Shown here piece by piece: positions 34,808 to 46,825 of a stretch of 64,000 nt of DNA. The notes under the pieces were generated by a model. That model was not told the DNA's origin and made no database searches. It saw nothing but the letters and a program-made list of their open reading frames with translations. The DNA comes from Collimonas sp. PA-H2 (lineage in GTDB: Bacteria; Pseudomonadota; Gammaproteobacteria; Burkholderiales; Burkholderiaceae_D): contig NZ_PDBX01000001.1 of NCBI RefSeq assembly GCF_002564105.1, forward strand, positions 620,001 to 684,000, given 5' to 3'. Both the position numbers and the translations under genes were made by a program. Numbering within the stretch: position 1 is the stretch's first letter; the number at the start of each line of letters is the position of its first letter.

Positions 34808-35307
34808 AAAAATAGCCGTCCAGCTGGGCTAATGCTGTTCAGTTAGGGCAGAACGACATGGCGTAGGGTGGGCACTCCGTGCCCACGCAGTGCCGTGGAG
34901 ATTTACGTCCCTGGGCATTCGCACCCGGGCTACGCGCCCCCGTCCTATCCGCGTGGGCACGGAGTGCCCACCCTACCGGTGCTTTGTCGCGAGCTCAGGA
35001 AGCCCGCAGCGCTTATCGCGCCGAATGCGAACAGCAGCGCCATCAGTTCGACCACACAAGCAGGGGCGCAGCAACCGGCCGGATACAAAATCGCTACACA
35101 ATTAATCATTCCTTACTGAAAGTCGCTGCCGTAGGGTGGGCACTCCGTGCCCACGCAGTATCATGGATATTCGTGTCCCTGACATTCGTGCCCCGGCTAC
35201 GCGCCCCGGCCCGTCCGCGTGGGCACGGAGTGCCCTCCCTACGAATTCCGCAAATAAAAATGCCGTTCAGTCTTAACTGAACGGCATTAGTCCAGCTGGG
35301 CGGCTTT
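34808..35307. terminator. Bidirectional terminator interrupted by the IS4-type element
   Basis: Removing the element and one duplication restores AAAAATAGCCG...CGGCTTTTTT, a symmetric hairpin AGCCG-TCCAGCTGGG-CGGCT between A and T runs. It would serve both the RDD gene and the convergent DUF455 gene. The halves now lie at about 34808-34829 and 35290-35307; because the 12-bp core is duplicated, short inner stems can still form. Confidence 0.7.
34830..35289. mobile_element. Composite IS4-type miniature element
   Basis: 460 bp bounded by TAATGCTGTTCAGTTA and TAACTGAACGGCATTA and by perfect 12-bp direct repeats GTCCAGCTGGGC (34818-34829, 35290-35301). It contains two copies of the GTAGGGTGGGCACTCCGTG core inverted repeat (34863-34976 and 35131-35242). 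Between them are 154 bases (34977-35130) not found in the 192-bp copy at 21240; they show no convincing gene. No transposase. The 510-base gap between the RDD and DUF455 genes is otherwise only the split terminator. Confidence 0.85.
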
Positions 35308-35308
35308 T

Positions 35309-36154
35309 TTACTCCTGCTGCTGCAAGGCCAGCAGCTCCTGCTCGGAAAACCCGGCCGCCCTCCTCGCCTCCAGATTGAAGGGCCCGCGCAAAATCGGCG
35401 CCTTGTATTGCACCGCCAAGGCAGCGAAGGCTGCCAGCGGCTCCAGCTGGCGGTGCTGGCAAAGCCAGCCGTACCAGCGGTTGCCGATGGCCACATGGCC
35501 GATCTCGTCGCGCAGGATGATGTCGATGATCGCCGCCGCCTCTTCATCGCCGGCCTGCGCCAGCTTGGCGCGGGTGCGCGGCGAAGCGTCCAGCCCGCGC
35601 GCTTCCATCATGCGCGGCACCAGCGCCATCCTGGCGACGATGTCGTCGCTGGTCTTTTCGGTCAGCTCCCACAAGCTGTTGTGCGCGGAGAAATCGCCGT
35701 AAGCATGGCCCAGGGTGCGCAAATGCCTTGCCAGCAGGCTAAAATGATAAGCTTCCTCCCGCGCCACTTTCAGCCAGTCGGCATAATAGCCGGGCGGCAT
35801 GCCGGCAAAGCGCCAGATGGCGTCAAGCGCCAGGTTGATCGCATTGAATTCAATGTGCGCCAGTGCGTGGATCATGGCGGCGCGCCCTTCCACTGTCGCC
35901 ATGGAGCGATGCTTTACCTCGCGCGGCGGCACCAGCGCCGGCAGTAACGGCCGCCCCGGAATGCCAGCGACGGCGCTCAGCGCTGCGTCCGCAGCCAGTG
36001 TCATGCCGCCATTACCCCAGGCGACTGCCATCGCCTCAACCGCGGCAAGCTTGGCCGCGACATCTGCCTCGCACAGGCATTGCAGGGCGAGCGTACGCAG
36101 CTCCGCCTTGGAGTCAGTGGCGATGGCGAGGCAAGAATCGGACGGCTGGTTCAT
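35309..36154 (-). CDS. Ferritin-like DUF455 protein
   Basis: 281 residues, helical, with paired acidic/His motifs of a ferritin-like di-iron fold: HALAHIEFNAINLALDAI, REEAYHFSLLARHL and RDEIGHVAIGNRWY. MiaE-like enzymes share such a core, but the DUF455 family has no firmly established reaction that I know. ATG at 36154 opens MNQPSDSCLAI and fits; a longer frame upstream runs into the carbonic anhydrase gene on the other strand. Divergent from that gene with 108 bases between them. Confidence 0.85.
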   Translation of the reverse strand: MNQPSDSCLAIATDSKAELRTLALQCLCEADVAAKLAAVEAMAVAWGNGGMTLAADAALSAVAGIPGRPLLPALVPPREVKHRSMATVEGRAAMIHALAHIEFNAINLALDAIWRFAGMPPGYYADWLKVAREEAYHFSLLARHLRTLGHAYGDFSAHNSLWELTEKTSDDIVARMALVPRMMEARGLDASPRTRAKLAQAGDEEAAAIIDIILRDEIGHVAIGNRWYGWLCQHRQLEPLAAFAALAVQYKAPILRGPFNLEARRAAGFSEQELLALQQQE

Positions 36155-36262
36155 GTCAGGGACGGTAAAATGACGGTACGGTTGAAAAATCGGACTACGG
36201 ACATATCTATTGAGATTAATTAACGGCATCCAGCATTTTACGGAGCGTATTTTACATAACTT

Positions 36263-36787
36263 ATGGCTATCTACCAATTGGGCGAGCATGCCCCCGACAT
36301 CGCCCCATCGGCCTATATCGCGCCGTCCGCCAACCTGATCGGCAAGGTAAAGATTGAAGCCGACGCCAGCGTCTGGTTCGGCGTCACCATCCGCGGCGAT
36401 AATGAATTGATCACGGTCGGCCAGGGCAGCAATGTGCAGGAAAGCAGTACGCTGCATACCGATATGGGCTTTCCGTTGACGATAGGCAGGAATGTTACCA
36501 TTGGCCACCAGGCCATGTTGCATGGTTGCACGATTGGCGACGGCGCCCTGATCGGCATCCAGGCCGTGATCCTGAACGGCGCCAAGATCGGCAAGAACTG
36601 CCTGGTGGGCGCCGGCGCGCTGGTCACCGAAGGCAAGGAATTCCCCGACAATTCGCTGATCATCGGTTCCCCGGCCAAAGTGGTGCGCACCCTCAGCGAA
36701 CAGGATGTCGCTGCGCTGGCCGGCAACGCCACCCACTATATCGCGCGTGGCCAGGAGTACAAGACCGGGCTCAAGCAAATCGGATAA
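36263..36787 (+). CDS. Gamma-class carbonic anhydrase family protein (YrdA-like)
   Basis: A left-handed beta-helix trimer protein of 174 residues with hexapeptide repeats ([47 protein letters not shown]). The three zinc His positions are present: His 65, 82 and 87. Family members often lack measurable anhydrase activity, so catalysis is not assured. It is followed 41 bases later by hslO on the same strand. Confidence 0.92.
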   Translation: MAIYQLGEHAPDIAPSAYIAPSANLIGKVKIEADASVWFGVTIRGDNELITVGQGSNVQESSTLHTDMGFPLTIGRNVTIGHQAMLHGCTIGDGALIGIQAVILNGAKIGKNCLVGAGALVTEGKEFPDNSLIIGSPAKVVRTLSEQDVAALAGNATHYIARGQEYKTGLKQIG

Positions 36788-36828
36788 TCCGCAAGCAGTC
36801 ACTGAACAGAAAAACACTGGATAAAGAT

Positions 36829-37791
36829 ATGGACGTAACAACAATGCTGGAAACAAGCGACACGGCCGGCGATTCGCTGCAGAAATTCATGGTGGAGAAT
36901 GCCGCAGTGCGCGGCGAGCTGGTAGAGCTGTCCACCACCTGGCAGCAGGTGCTGACCCATCATCACTATCCGCAGCCGGTGACGACCCTGCTGGGTGAAA
37001 TGATGGCAGCCGCGGCTTTGATGTCCGCCAACCTGAAATTCAATGGCGTCATCGTCATGCAGATTCACGGCGACGGCCCGGTCCGCCTGCTGGTGGCCGA
37101 GTGCGATTCGCAGCTGCACATGCGCGCTACCGCCAAGCTGGCGCCGGACGCGGTGATCGACGACGATGCCAGCATGTCGCAGCTGGTCAACCTGAACGGC
37201 CAGGGGCGCTTCGTCATTACGCTCGATCCGCAAGACAAGATGCCAGGCCAGAAACCCTACCAGGGTATCGTGCCGCTGGACGGCGAGAGCGTCTCCACGG
37301 TCATCGAAAACTACATGCTGCGCTCGGAACAGCTGGATACCAAACTGTGGCTGGCCGCCGACGATAAGGTTGCACGCGGCCTGCTGCTGCAAAAACTGCC
37401 GAATCACGGCGGCATCGATGCACCGGTCAACGACGACCTGGAGACATGGAACCGCTTCATGGCGCTGGGCGGCACCCTGCAGCCGAAAGAAATGCTGACG
37501 ACCGATATTCAGACCCTGATGCGGCGCCTGTTCTGGGAAGAAAACATCCGCGTGTTCGAGCCGCAGCTGCCTAGTTTCCAATGCAACTGTTCGCGCGAAA
37601 AAGTCGGCAACATGCTGAAAATGCTGGGCAAGCCCGAAATCGAGGAAGCCCTGGCGGACCTGGGCAAGCTGGCGGTGGATTGCGATTTCTGCGGCCAGCA
37701 TTATGAATTCGACAAAGTGGACTGCGCTCACCTGTTCGCTACGGAAGCGCCGGTCGAGGCGCTGCTGACTACCGGGACCAGCAAGCACTAA
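36829..37791 (+). CDS. hslO: Redox-regulated chaperone Hsp33
   Basis: A cytosolic holdase activated by oxidation and heat. The zinc-binding redox switch is complete: CNC at 252-254 and CDFC at 285-288 with a 30-residue linker. The N-terminal substrate domain (VRGELVELSTTWQQVL, YPQPVTTLLGEMMAAAALM) and GIVPL segments match the family. ATG at 36829 gives 320 residues; the frame is open further upstream in the preceding gene but without support. A strong bidirectional terminator follows. Confidence 0.96.
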   Translation: MDVTTMLETSDTAGDSLQKFMVENAAVRGELVELSTTWQQVLTHHHYPQPVTTLLGEMMAAAALMSANLKFNGVIVMQIHGDGPVRLLVAECDSQLHMRATAKLAPDAVIDDDASMSQLVNLNGQGRFVITLDPQDKMPGQKPYQGIVPLDGESVSTVIENYMLRSEQLDTKLWLAADDKVARGLLLQKLPNHGGIDAPVNDDLETWNRFMALGGTLQPKEMLTTDIQTLMRRLFWEENIRVFEPQLPSFQCNCSREKVGNMLKMLGKPEIEEALADLGKLAVDCDFCGQHYEFDKVDCAHLFATEAPVEALLTTGTSKH

Positions 37792-37832
37792 AACAAAACG
37801 GCGCTGCATTATTCAACATAATGCAGCGCCGT
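37790..37832. terminator. Terminator between hslO and ftsB
   Basis: ACGGCGCTGCATTAT and its exact complement ending 37832 form a 15-bp stem with a 5-base loop. On the minus strand it is followed by TTTTGTTTT, so it is a good terminator for the pyrG-kdsA-eno-ftsB direction; for hslO it lacks a T run. Confidence 0.85.
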
Positions 37833-37883
37833 GGCTTGATGCAGCGGGCGCTCTTGCCGAGCTGCCCGCAAAAATTCCATATA

Positions 37884-38264
37884 TCAGTGCTGCGGCTTCT
37901 TGCCTCGTTCATCCGGAACGGCAACTGCCACCGTCTTCTCCACCGCAGTCAGTTCCGCATTCGGCGGCGCCGGCGCATCGGCCGGATTGCCGTTCGGATC
38001 GAGGATCTGGATAAAGATCTCATCCTGCTTGATCATGCCTAGCTCTGTCCGCGCCCGTTCTTCGACGGCACCGGTGCCTTCTTTCAAATCATGCACTTCC
38101 GAATCCAGCTTGGCGTTGCGCGCTTTCAGCTCGTCGAGCTTGTCATGCGCGGCATGCACCTGCTGATCCATATCCCAGACGCGCAGCCAGCCGCCCTTGC
38201 CTAGCCACAGTGGGTACTGGACCAGTATCAGCAAGGCAGTCAGGAAAATGGCAATCAGGCGCAT
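37884..38264 (-). CDS. ftsB: Cell division protein FtsB
   Basis: A bitopic divisome protein of the FtsBLQ complex. One N-terminal membrane segment ([20 protein letters not shown]) is followed by a coiled coil ([21 protein letters not shown]) and the conserved [20 protein letters not shown]. Its position directly downstream of eno is the usual one. The 126-residue length includes a Pro/Ala-rich C-terminal extension beyond the E. coli form (103). Confidence 0.93.
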   Translation of the reverse strand: MRLIAIFLTALLILVQYPLWLGKGGWLRVWDMDQQVHAAHDKLDELKARNAKLDSEVHDLKEGTGAVEERARTELGMIKQDEIFIQILDPNGNPADAPAPPNAELTAVEKTVAVAVPDERGKKPQH

Positions 38265-38332
38265 CGTTTCGGGCTTGGTTCTACTGTCTTATATGTAAAT
38301 CGGGGCGGACACTGATGCCCACCCCGGCTTGA

Positions 38333-39649
<1,317 letters not shown>

Positions 39650-39737
39650 TTAAAACCATTTGCGGGGACAAGGTTCAAGCTTCACCACTTACTTGTATAG
39701 CGGCAGCTATATAGTCCCATACCGTCCCCCCAAGCAA

Positions 39738-40592
39738 TCAACCGAAATTGCTTTCGATAAAGCCATTCTTTTTGACGACCCGGTCCAGGTCTATCATGGT
39801 CGACAACAATTCTTTGATGCGTCCCAGCGGCACCGCATTGGGGCCGTCCGACTTGGCTTCGGCCGGATTCGGATGGGTTTCCATGAACACGCCCGAGACG
39901 CCTACCGCGATCGCCGCGCGCGCCAGCACAGGCACGAACTCGCGCTGGCCGCCGGAGGTGCTGCCCTGGCCGCCCGGCAATTGCACCGAGTGGGTAGCGT
40001 CGAACACGACCGGGCAACCGGTTTCGCGCATGATCGCCAGCGAGCGCATGTCGGACACCAGGTTGTTGTAGCCGAACGAGGCGCCGCGTTCGCAGGCCAT
40101 GAAATTATCTTCGTCCAGGCTGGCTTCGCGCGCCGCGGCGCGGGCCTTGGCGATGACGTTGATCATGTCGTGCGGCGCCAGGAACTGGCCCTTCTTGATG
40201 TTCACCGGCTTGCCGGACTGCGCGCAAGCGTTGATGAAATCGGTCTGGCGGCACAGGAAAGCCGGCGTCTGCAAGACGTCAACCACCGCTGCCACCGGCT
40301 TGATTTCATAGATTTCGTGGATATCGGTCAGCACCGGCACGCCGATTTGCGCTTTGACTTCCGCCAGGATCTCCAGCCCCTTGTCCATGCCGAGGCCGCG
40401 GAACGACGAACCGGATGAGCGGTTCGCCTTGTCGAACGACGATTTGTAGATGAAATTGATGCCCAGCTCGCTGGTGATCTCTTTCAGTTTTCCGGCGGTA
40501 TCGAGCGCCATCTGGCGCGATTCGATCACGCAGGGGCCGGCGATCAGGAAAAACGGCTGATCCAGACCGATGTCAAAGCCACAAAGTTTCAT
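39738..40592 (-). CDS. kdsA: 3-deoxy-8-phosphooctulonate synthase
   Basis: Joins phosphoenolpyruvate and arabinose 5-phosphate for the Kdo core of lipopolysaccharide. 284 residues with [20 protein letters not shown], [12 protein letters not shown] (as [18 protein letters not shown]), VLTDIHE and [13 protein letters not shown]. It starts 9 bases after the pyrG stop, so the two are co-transcribed. Confidence 0.97.
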   Translation of the reverse strand: MKLCGFDIGLDQPFFLIAGPCVIESRQMALDTAGKLKEITSELGINFIYKSSFDKANRSSGSSFRGLGMDKGLEILAEVKAQIGVPVLTDIHEIYEIKPVAAVVDVLQTPAFLCRQTDFINACAQSGKPVNIKKGQFLAPHDMINVIAKARAAAREASLDEDNFMACERGASFGYNNLVSDMRSLAIMRETGCPVVFDATHSVQLPGGQGSTSGGQREFVPVLARAAIAVGVSGVFMETHPNPAEAKSDGPNAVPLGRIKELLSTMIDLDRVVKKNGFIESNFG

Positions 40593-40601
40593 GTTCTTTC
40601 C

Positions 40602-42299
<1,698 letters not shown>

Positions 42300-42522
42300 T
42301 CAAACAGTGCTCCCGGCAGCCGCCAGTGCGCGGAAAAATACTGCCTGTTGTGTTTCTCCATCGGCAAACGGCCGGCTGCCTGCCTGCATGAAATTGCGCT
42401 TCATGTAATAATTCCCGGCTTCGGCTCCGGCCTATCGATCTCTCCCTATTCTCCCATCCGGACGTGCTTATCTTGCCTCTCCTCCAATCAAGTGTTGCGC
42501 CGATGCCGCGCGTTCTGCCTTT

Positions 42523-43950
42523 ATGAGCCAGCTGTTCGGCGACATGCCGGAAGACGACGGCCTGCCCGGCGCAGCCCGCCGGGTGGCGATTATCGTCATG
42601 ATCCTGGGCACCAGCATGACCGTGCTGGACGGCTCCATTGTCAACGTCGCGCTGCCGATGATCGCACGCAGCCTGCAGGTGGATCCGGCGGCGGCGGTGT
42701 GGATCGCCAATGCCTATATCCTGGCCGGCGCGATGACCATGGTGGCGTTCGCCTCGATCGGCGAAGTGTTCGGCTTCCGCCGGCTATACATGAGCGGGAT
42801 CCTGGTGTTTACCCTGGCGTCGCTGGGCTGCGCCCTGGCGCCGTCGCTGCCCATCCTCAACGGCATGCGCTTCCTGCAAGGCCTGGGCGGCGCTGCCGCC
42901 ATGAGCATCGGGCCGGCCTTGTACCGCAACATCTTCCCGACCCGGCTGCTGGGCACGGCGCTCGGCGTCAATGCGCTGGTGGTAGCCTCCTCCACCGCCG
43001 CCGGACCGGCCATCGGCGGCCTGATGCTGTCAGTGCTGAGCTGGCCCTGGCTGTTCGCCGTCAACGTGCCGATCGGGATTATTACCTTGCTGCTGGCGCG
43101 GCGCGTGCTGCCACGCGATCCCGGCCGCGGCGGCAAGTTCGACGCCACCGGCGCGCTGCTGTCGGCGGTTGCCCTCGGCACTTTCGTGATGGCGGTGGAC
43201 GGCTTGTCGCGCCACGACAGCTGGACCAAGGAACTCATACTGGGCGGCATTGCACTGGCCGCGATCATTCTGTTTATTATCCGACAACGGAAATATTCGG
43301 CGCCGCTGCTGCCGCTTGATATTTTTGCATCACAACGCTTTTCGATGGCGGTCGCCACCTCGCTCTGCTCCTTTGTTGGCCAGGGCATTGCCTTTATTGC
43401 ATTGCCCTTCCTGTTCCAGGGCGCCTATGGCTTCACGCCGCTGCTCTCCGCCGCCCTGTTCACCCCTTGGCCGGTTGCCATCGCCATCACGGCGCCGATT
43501 GCCGGGCGCCTGGCCGACCGCTACTCGGCGGCACTGCTGTCGACTTGCGGCCTGCTGGTGCTGACCATCGGCCTGGTGCTGCTGGCCTGTCTCGGCGAAC
43601 ACGCATCGATTCCGGATATTTTATGGCGTGCGTTTGTCTGCGGACTCGGCTTCGGCTTTTTCCAAAGTCCCAACAACCGCGAAATGCTGAGCAACGCGCC
43701 GCGCGCCCGCAGCGGCACCGCCTCCGGCGTATTGGCGATTGCCCGTACCTTCGGCCAGTCGCTGGGCGCGGCGCTGGTTGCCGTGGTGCTGGCCGCCACC
43801 AGCATCGCCCAGGCCAGCGCCAGCACCGCCCAGCTGGACGCCAGCGCAGTGCATCTGTCGCTCTGGCTTGCCGCCAGTGCAACCTTGCTTGCCACCATCA
43901 TCAGCGCGCTGCGCATCCGTCACGGGCGCATGCAGGAAACCCCGGTGTAA
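42523..43950 (+). CDS. MFS exporter, DHA2 (14-segment) family
   Basis: 475 residues with about 14 hydrophobic segments. Hallmarks of the DHA2 drug exporters are visible: MTVLDGSIVNVALPMIARSL (motif D1), WIANAYILAGAM, FGFRRLYMSGI (motif A-like) and GPAIGGLML (motif C). The substrate cannot be predicted. It is followed, after 167 bases, by an RND efflux operon on the same strand, but nothing shows joint transcription. The 268-base gap before it shows only the pyrG upstream region. Confidence 0.9.
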   Translation: MSQLFGDMPEDDGLPGAARRVAIIVMILGTSMTVLDGSIVNVALPMIARSLQVDPAAAVWIANAYILAGAMTMVAFASIGEVFGFRRLYMSGILVFTLASLGCALAPSLPILNGMRFLQGLGGAAAMSIGPALYRNIFPTRLLGTALGVNALVVASSTAAGPAIGGLMLSVLSWPWLFAVNVPIGIITLLLARRVLPRDPGRGGKFDATGALLSAVALGTFVMAVDGLSRHDSWTKELILGGIALAAIILFIIRQRKYSAPLLPLDIFASQRFSMAVATSLCSFVGQGIAFIALPFLFQGAYGFTPLLSAALFTPWPVAIAITAPIAGRLADRYSAALLSTCGLLVLTIGLVLLACLGEHASIPDILWRAFVCGLGFGFFQSPNNREMLSNAPRARSGTASGVLAIARTFGQSLGAALVAVVLAATSIAQASASTAQLDASAVHLSLWLAASATLLATIISALRIRHGRMQETPV

Positions 43951-44117
43951 GCGAAACTGACAGAATTGTCATATTAGTGACAGCATCGGGTACCGCAGCA
44001 GGATTTAAAGTATCTTCAAATACTGCCCGATGCTGCGCGCGGCGCGAATGAGCATTTCTCGCCGCAGGCTGCTAAGGCACTCCATTCGAAGTTCCGGACG
44101 CCAGCCAAATCAGACTC

Positions 44118-45605
44118 ATGAATTTCCCACCGCCCTCAAAAAATCTCTCCGGCACCATCCTGGCTGCCGCGGTCGCGCTAGCGCTGGCCGGATGCGCAGT
44201 CGGCCCAGACTATGTACGCCCTGCCATGGACCTGCCCGCCCACTATAAGGAAAGCGGCCCCTGGAAGCAGGCGGAACCGCAGCAGATCGACAGCAGCCAC
44301 AACTGGTGGGAAGCGTATGGCGACAGCACGCTGAACACGCTGATGCAGCAAGCCAACCAGGCCAACCAGAATATCGCCCAGGCCGAGGCCCAGTACCGCC
44401 AGGCGCGCGCTGCGGCGGACGCCGCGCGCTCAGGCTTCTGGCCGACGGTCGGCGTCAATGCCGGCACCGGCCGCTCGCTCAGCAACAGCAATGGCGTCCG
44501 CCTCGGCAACAACTACAGCGCCGGACTTCAGGGCAGCTGGGAACCGGATGTCTGGGGCGCCGTGCGGCGCTCGATGGAAGCCGGCGATGCCGGCAGCCAG
44601 GCCAGCGCGGCCAACCTGGCGGCTGCCCGTCTCAGCATCCAGGCGACCCTGGCGCAAGACTATCTGCAATTGCGCATTACCGACCTGCTGAAAGACTTGT
44701 ACGCGCGCACCACCGCGGCCTACGCCCGCTCGCTCAAGCTGACACAAAGCCAGTACGCCGTCGGCGTCGCGCTGCGCTCGGATGTGGCGCTGGCGGAAAG
44801 CCAGCTGAAGACCGCCGAAGCGCAAGCCATCGACTTGCAGGCGCAGCGCAGCCAGCTGGAACATGCCATCGCCATCTTGACCGGCCAGGCGCCAGCCGGA
44901 TTCACGCTGGCGGCGGCGCCGGCCGATCCGCAAATGGTGGCCAAGATGCAGGCAGGCTTGCCGGCGATCCCGGCCGGACTGCCGTCGGACCTGCTGGAGC
45001 GGCGGCCGGATATCTCCAACGCCGAACGCAATGTGGCGGTGGCGAACGCCAATATCGGCGTCGCCAAGGCGGCTTACTTCCCGGCGCTGACGCTGAGCGC
45101 CAGCGGCGGCTTCAACAGCAGCAGCCTGGCGCAATGGTTCAATACGCCAAGCCGGGTGTGGTCGCTGGGAGCGGCGCTGGCCGAAACGATTTTCGACGGC
45201 GGCCTGCGCCGCGCCCATACGGCGCAGGCGGTCGCAGTGTATGACGCAGCAGTGGCGCAGTACAAGCAAACGGTGCTGGGCGGCTTCCAGGAAGTGGAAG
45301 ACAACCTGGCGAGGCTGAATGTGCTGGACCAGGAATCGGTGGCCCAAGGGCAAGCCGTGAAAGCCTCGCAGCTGGCCGAGCAGCTGGCGCTCAGCCAGTA
45401 CCGCGCCGGCACCGCCACCTACCTGGCGGTAGTTACAGCGCAAACGCTGGCGCTGAGCAATGAGCGCACCCTGGTGCAGCTGGTGGGACGCCAGCTGGTC
45501 GCCAGCGTGGCGCTGATCAAGGCGGTCGGCGGCGGCTGGGATGCGTCCCAGCTGAACCAGCCTGACAACGCCGCGCAAGCAAAAAACAACAATACTGCCA
45601 ATTAA
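44118..45605 (+). CDS. Outer-membrane factor of an RND efflux system (NodT/OprM family)
   Basis: A TolC-like channel lipoprotein of 495 residues. The signal ends in the lipobox LAGC (Cys about 26) followed by AVGPDYVRP, the family N-terminus. Two OEP repeats are seen, with GLPSDLLERRPDI and ANIGVAKAAYFPALTLSASGG in the second. It is first in the operon outer-membrane factor, adaptor, pump, response regulator, sensor kinase. No strong ribosome-binding site is visible. Confidence 0.93.
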   Translation: MNFPPPSKNLSGTILAAAVALALAGCAVGPDYVRPAMDLPAHYKESGPWKQAEPQQIDSSHNWWEAYGDSTLNTLMQQANQANQNIAQAEAQYRQARAAADAARSGFWPTVGVNAGTGRSLSNSNGVRLGNNYSAGLQGSWEPDVWGAVRRSMEAGDAGSQASAANLAAARLSIQATLAQDYLQLRITDLLKDLYARTTAAYARSLKLTQSQYAVGVALRSDVALAESQLKTAEAQAIDLQAQRSQLEHAIAILTGQAPAGFTLAAAPADPQMVAKMQAGLPAIPAGLPSDLLERRPDISNAERNVAVANANIGVAKAAYFPALTLSASGGFNSSSLAQWFNTPSRVWSLGAALAETIFDGGLRRAHTAQAVAVYDAAVAQYKQTVLGGFQEVEDNLARLNVLDQESVAQGQAVKASQLAEQLALSQYRAGTATYLAVVTAQTLALSNERTLVQLVGRQLVASVALIKAVGGGWDASQLNQPDNAAQAKNNNTAN

Positions 45606-45622
45606 TTTTCCGAGCCGACGAC

Positions 45623-46825
45623 ATGACCACCACACTTTCCAAAACCCGTTCGACGCTGCTGATCACTGCCGCGATACTGGTCCTGATCGGCGCCGCCGGC
45701 TGGGGCCTGAGCCACAAAGCTGACGCTGCCGCGCCGCCGGCCGCCACAGCGCCGGCGGTATCGGTGAGCACCACGCCGGTGAAGCAACAAGATGTGCCGA
45801 TGTACCTGTCCGGCGTCGGCACCGTCACCTCCAACGCTAGCGTGACAGTCAAGGCGCGCATCGACGGCCAGCTCGACAAGGTCGGCTTCGTCGAAGGCCA
45901 GGACGTCAAGGCCGGCCAGTTGCTGGCGCAAATCGATCCGCGCACCTTGCAGGCGCAGCTGGCGCAAGCGGTGGCGCAAAAAGCCAAGGACCAGGCGACG
46001 CTGGTCAACGCCAGGCTCGACCTGCAACGCTACACCACGCTGGTGCAGCAAGACGCCGCCACGCAACAGACCCTGGATGCGCAACATGCCCAGGTCAACC
46101 AGCTGCAGGCCGCGGTGCAAGCCGACGATGCGCAAATCAGTTACGCCAAGGTACAGCTCAGCTTCACCAGCATCCTGGCGCCGATCAGCGGCCGCGTCGG
46201 CGCCCGCCTGGTCGACCCCGGCAACATCGTCCACGCCGCCGATACCAACGGCCTGGTGGTGATCAACCAGATCGATCCGATCGCGGTGGTGTTCACCTTG
46301 CCGGAAGAGAGCTTCCAGAATATCAACGCCGCCCTGCACGGCAGCCAGAAGCCGCTCGCGGTGCAGGCCTTTGCCCGCAACAGCAGCGCCATGCTGTCGC
46401 AGGGCAGCCTGACCCTGCTGAACAATCAGATCGACACCAGCACCGGCACCGTGCAGCTGAAAGGGATTTTCCAGAACCAGTCGCATGTGCTGTGGCCGGG
46501 CCAGTACGTCAACGTGCGGCTGGTGCTGGGCGACCGCAAGCAAGCTTTGACGATTCCGGCCAGCGCCGTGCAGCGCAGCCAGGACGGCACTTACGCCTAC
46601 GTGATTGACGCCGGCGGCAAGGCGCAGATCCAGACCATCCAGGTGGCGAATATCCAGGACGGCATCGCCGTCATCGACAAGGGCTTGAGCGCCGGGCAAC
46701 GGGTAGTGGTCGACGGCCAGTACAAGCTGAAGCCGGGCATCAAGGTGAGCGAGGATACTGCAGTGCACGGCAACAGCAGCGCTTCCAGTGCGGCGGCAGC
46801 CGCATCTAAGGGGGCAAGCAATTGA
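45623..46825 (+). CDS. RND efflux periplasmic adaptor (MdtA-like)
   Basis: A membrane fusion protein of 400 residues: an N-terminal membrane anchor (about 10-28), lipoyl halves (VTVKARIDGQLDKVGFVEGQDVKAGQLLAQID and SFTSILAPISGRVG) around a helical hairpin, then beta-barrel and proximal domains. The C-terminal tail is Ser/Ala-rich. The wording is closest to MdtA, the partner of MdtB/MdtC pumps. It overlaps the pump gene start by 4 bases. Confidence 0.93.
   Translation: MTTTLSKTRSTLLITAAILVLIGAAGWGLSHKADAAAPPAATAPAVSVSTTPVKQQDVPMYLSGVGTVTSNASVTVKARIDGQLDKVGFVEGQDVKAGQLLAQIDPRTLQAQLAQAVAQKAKDQATLVNARLDLQRYTTLVQQDAATQQTLDAQHAQVNQLQAAVQADDAQISYAKVQLSFTSILAPISGRVGARLVDPGNIVHAADTNGLVVINQIDPIAVVFTLPEESFQNINAALHGSQKPLAVQAFARNSSAMLSQGSLTLLNNQIDTSTGTVQLKGIFQNQSHVLWPGQYVNVRLVLGDRKQALTIPASAVQRSQDGTYAYVIDAGGKAQIQTIQVANIQDGIAVIDKGLSAGQRVVVDGQYKLKPGIKVSEDTAVHGNSSASSAAAAASKGASN

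Noticed and set aside
34868..35280. Short proteins encoded in the composite element
   Set aside because: The frames run across inverted repeats and stay open only because of the palindromes; there is no transposase signature.
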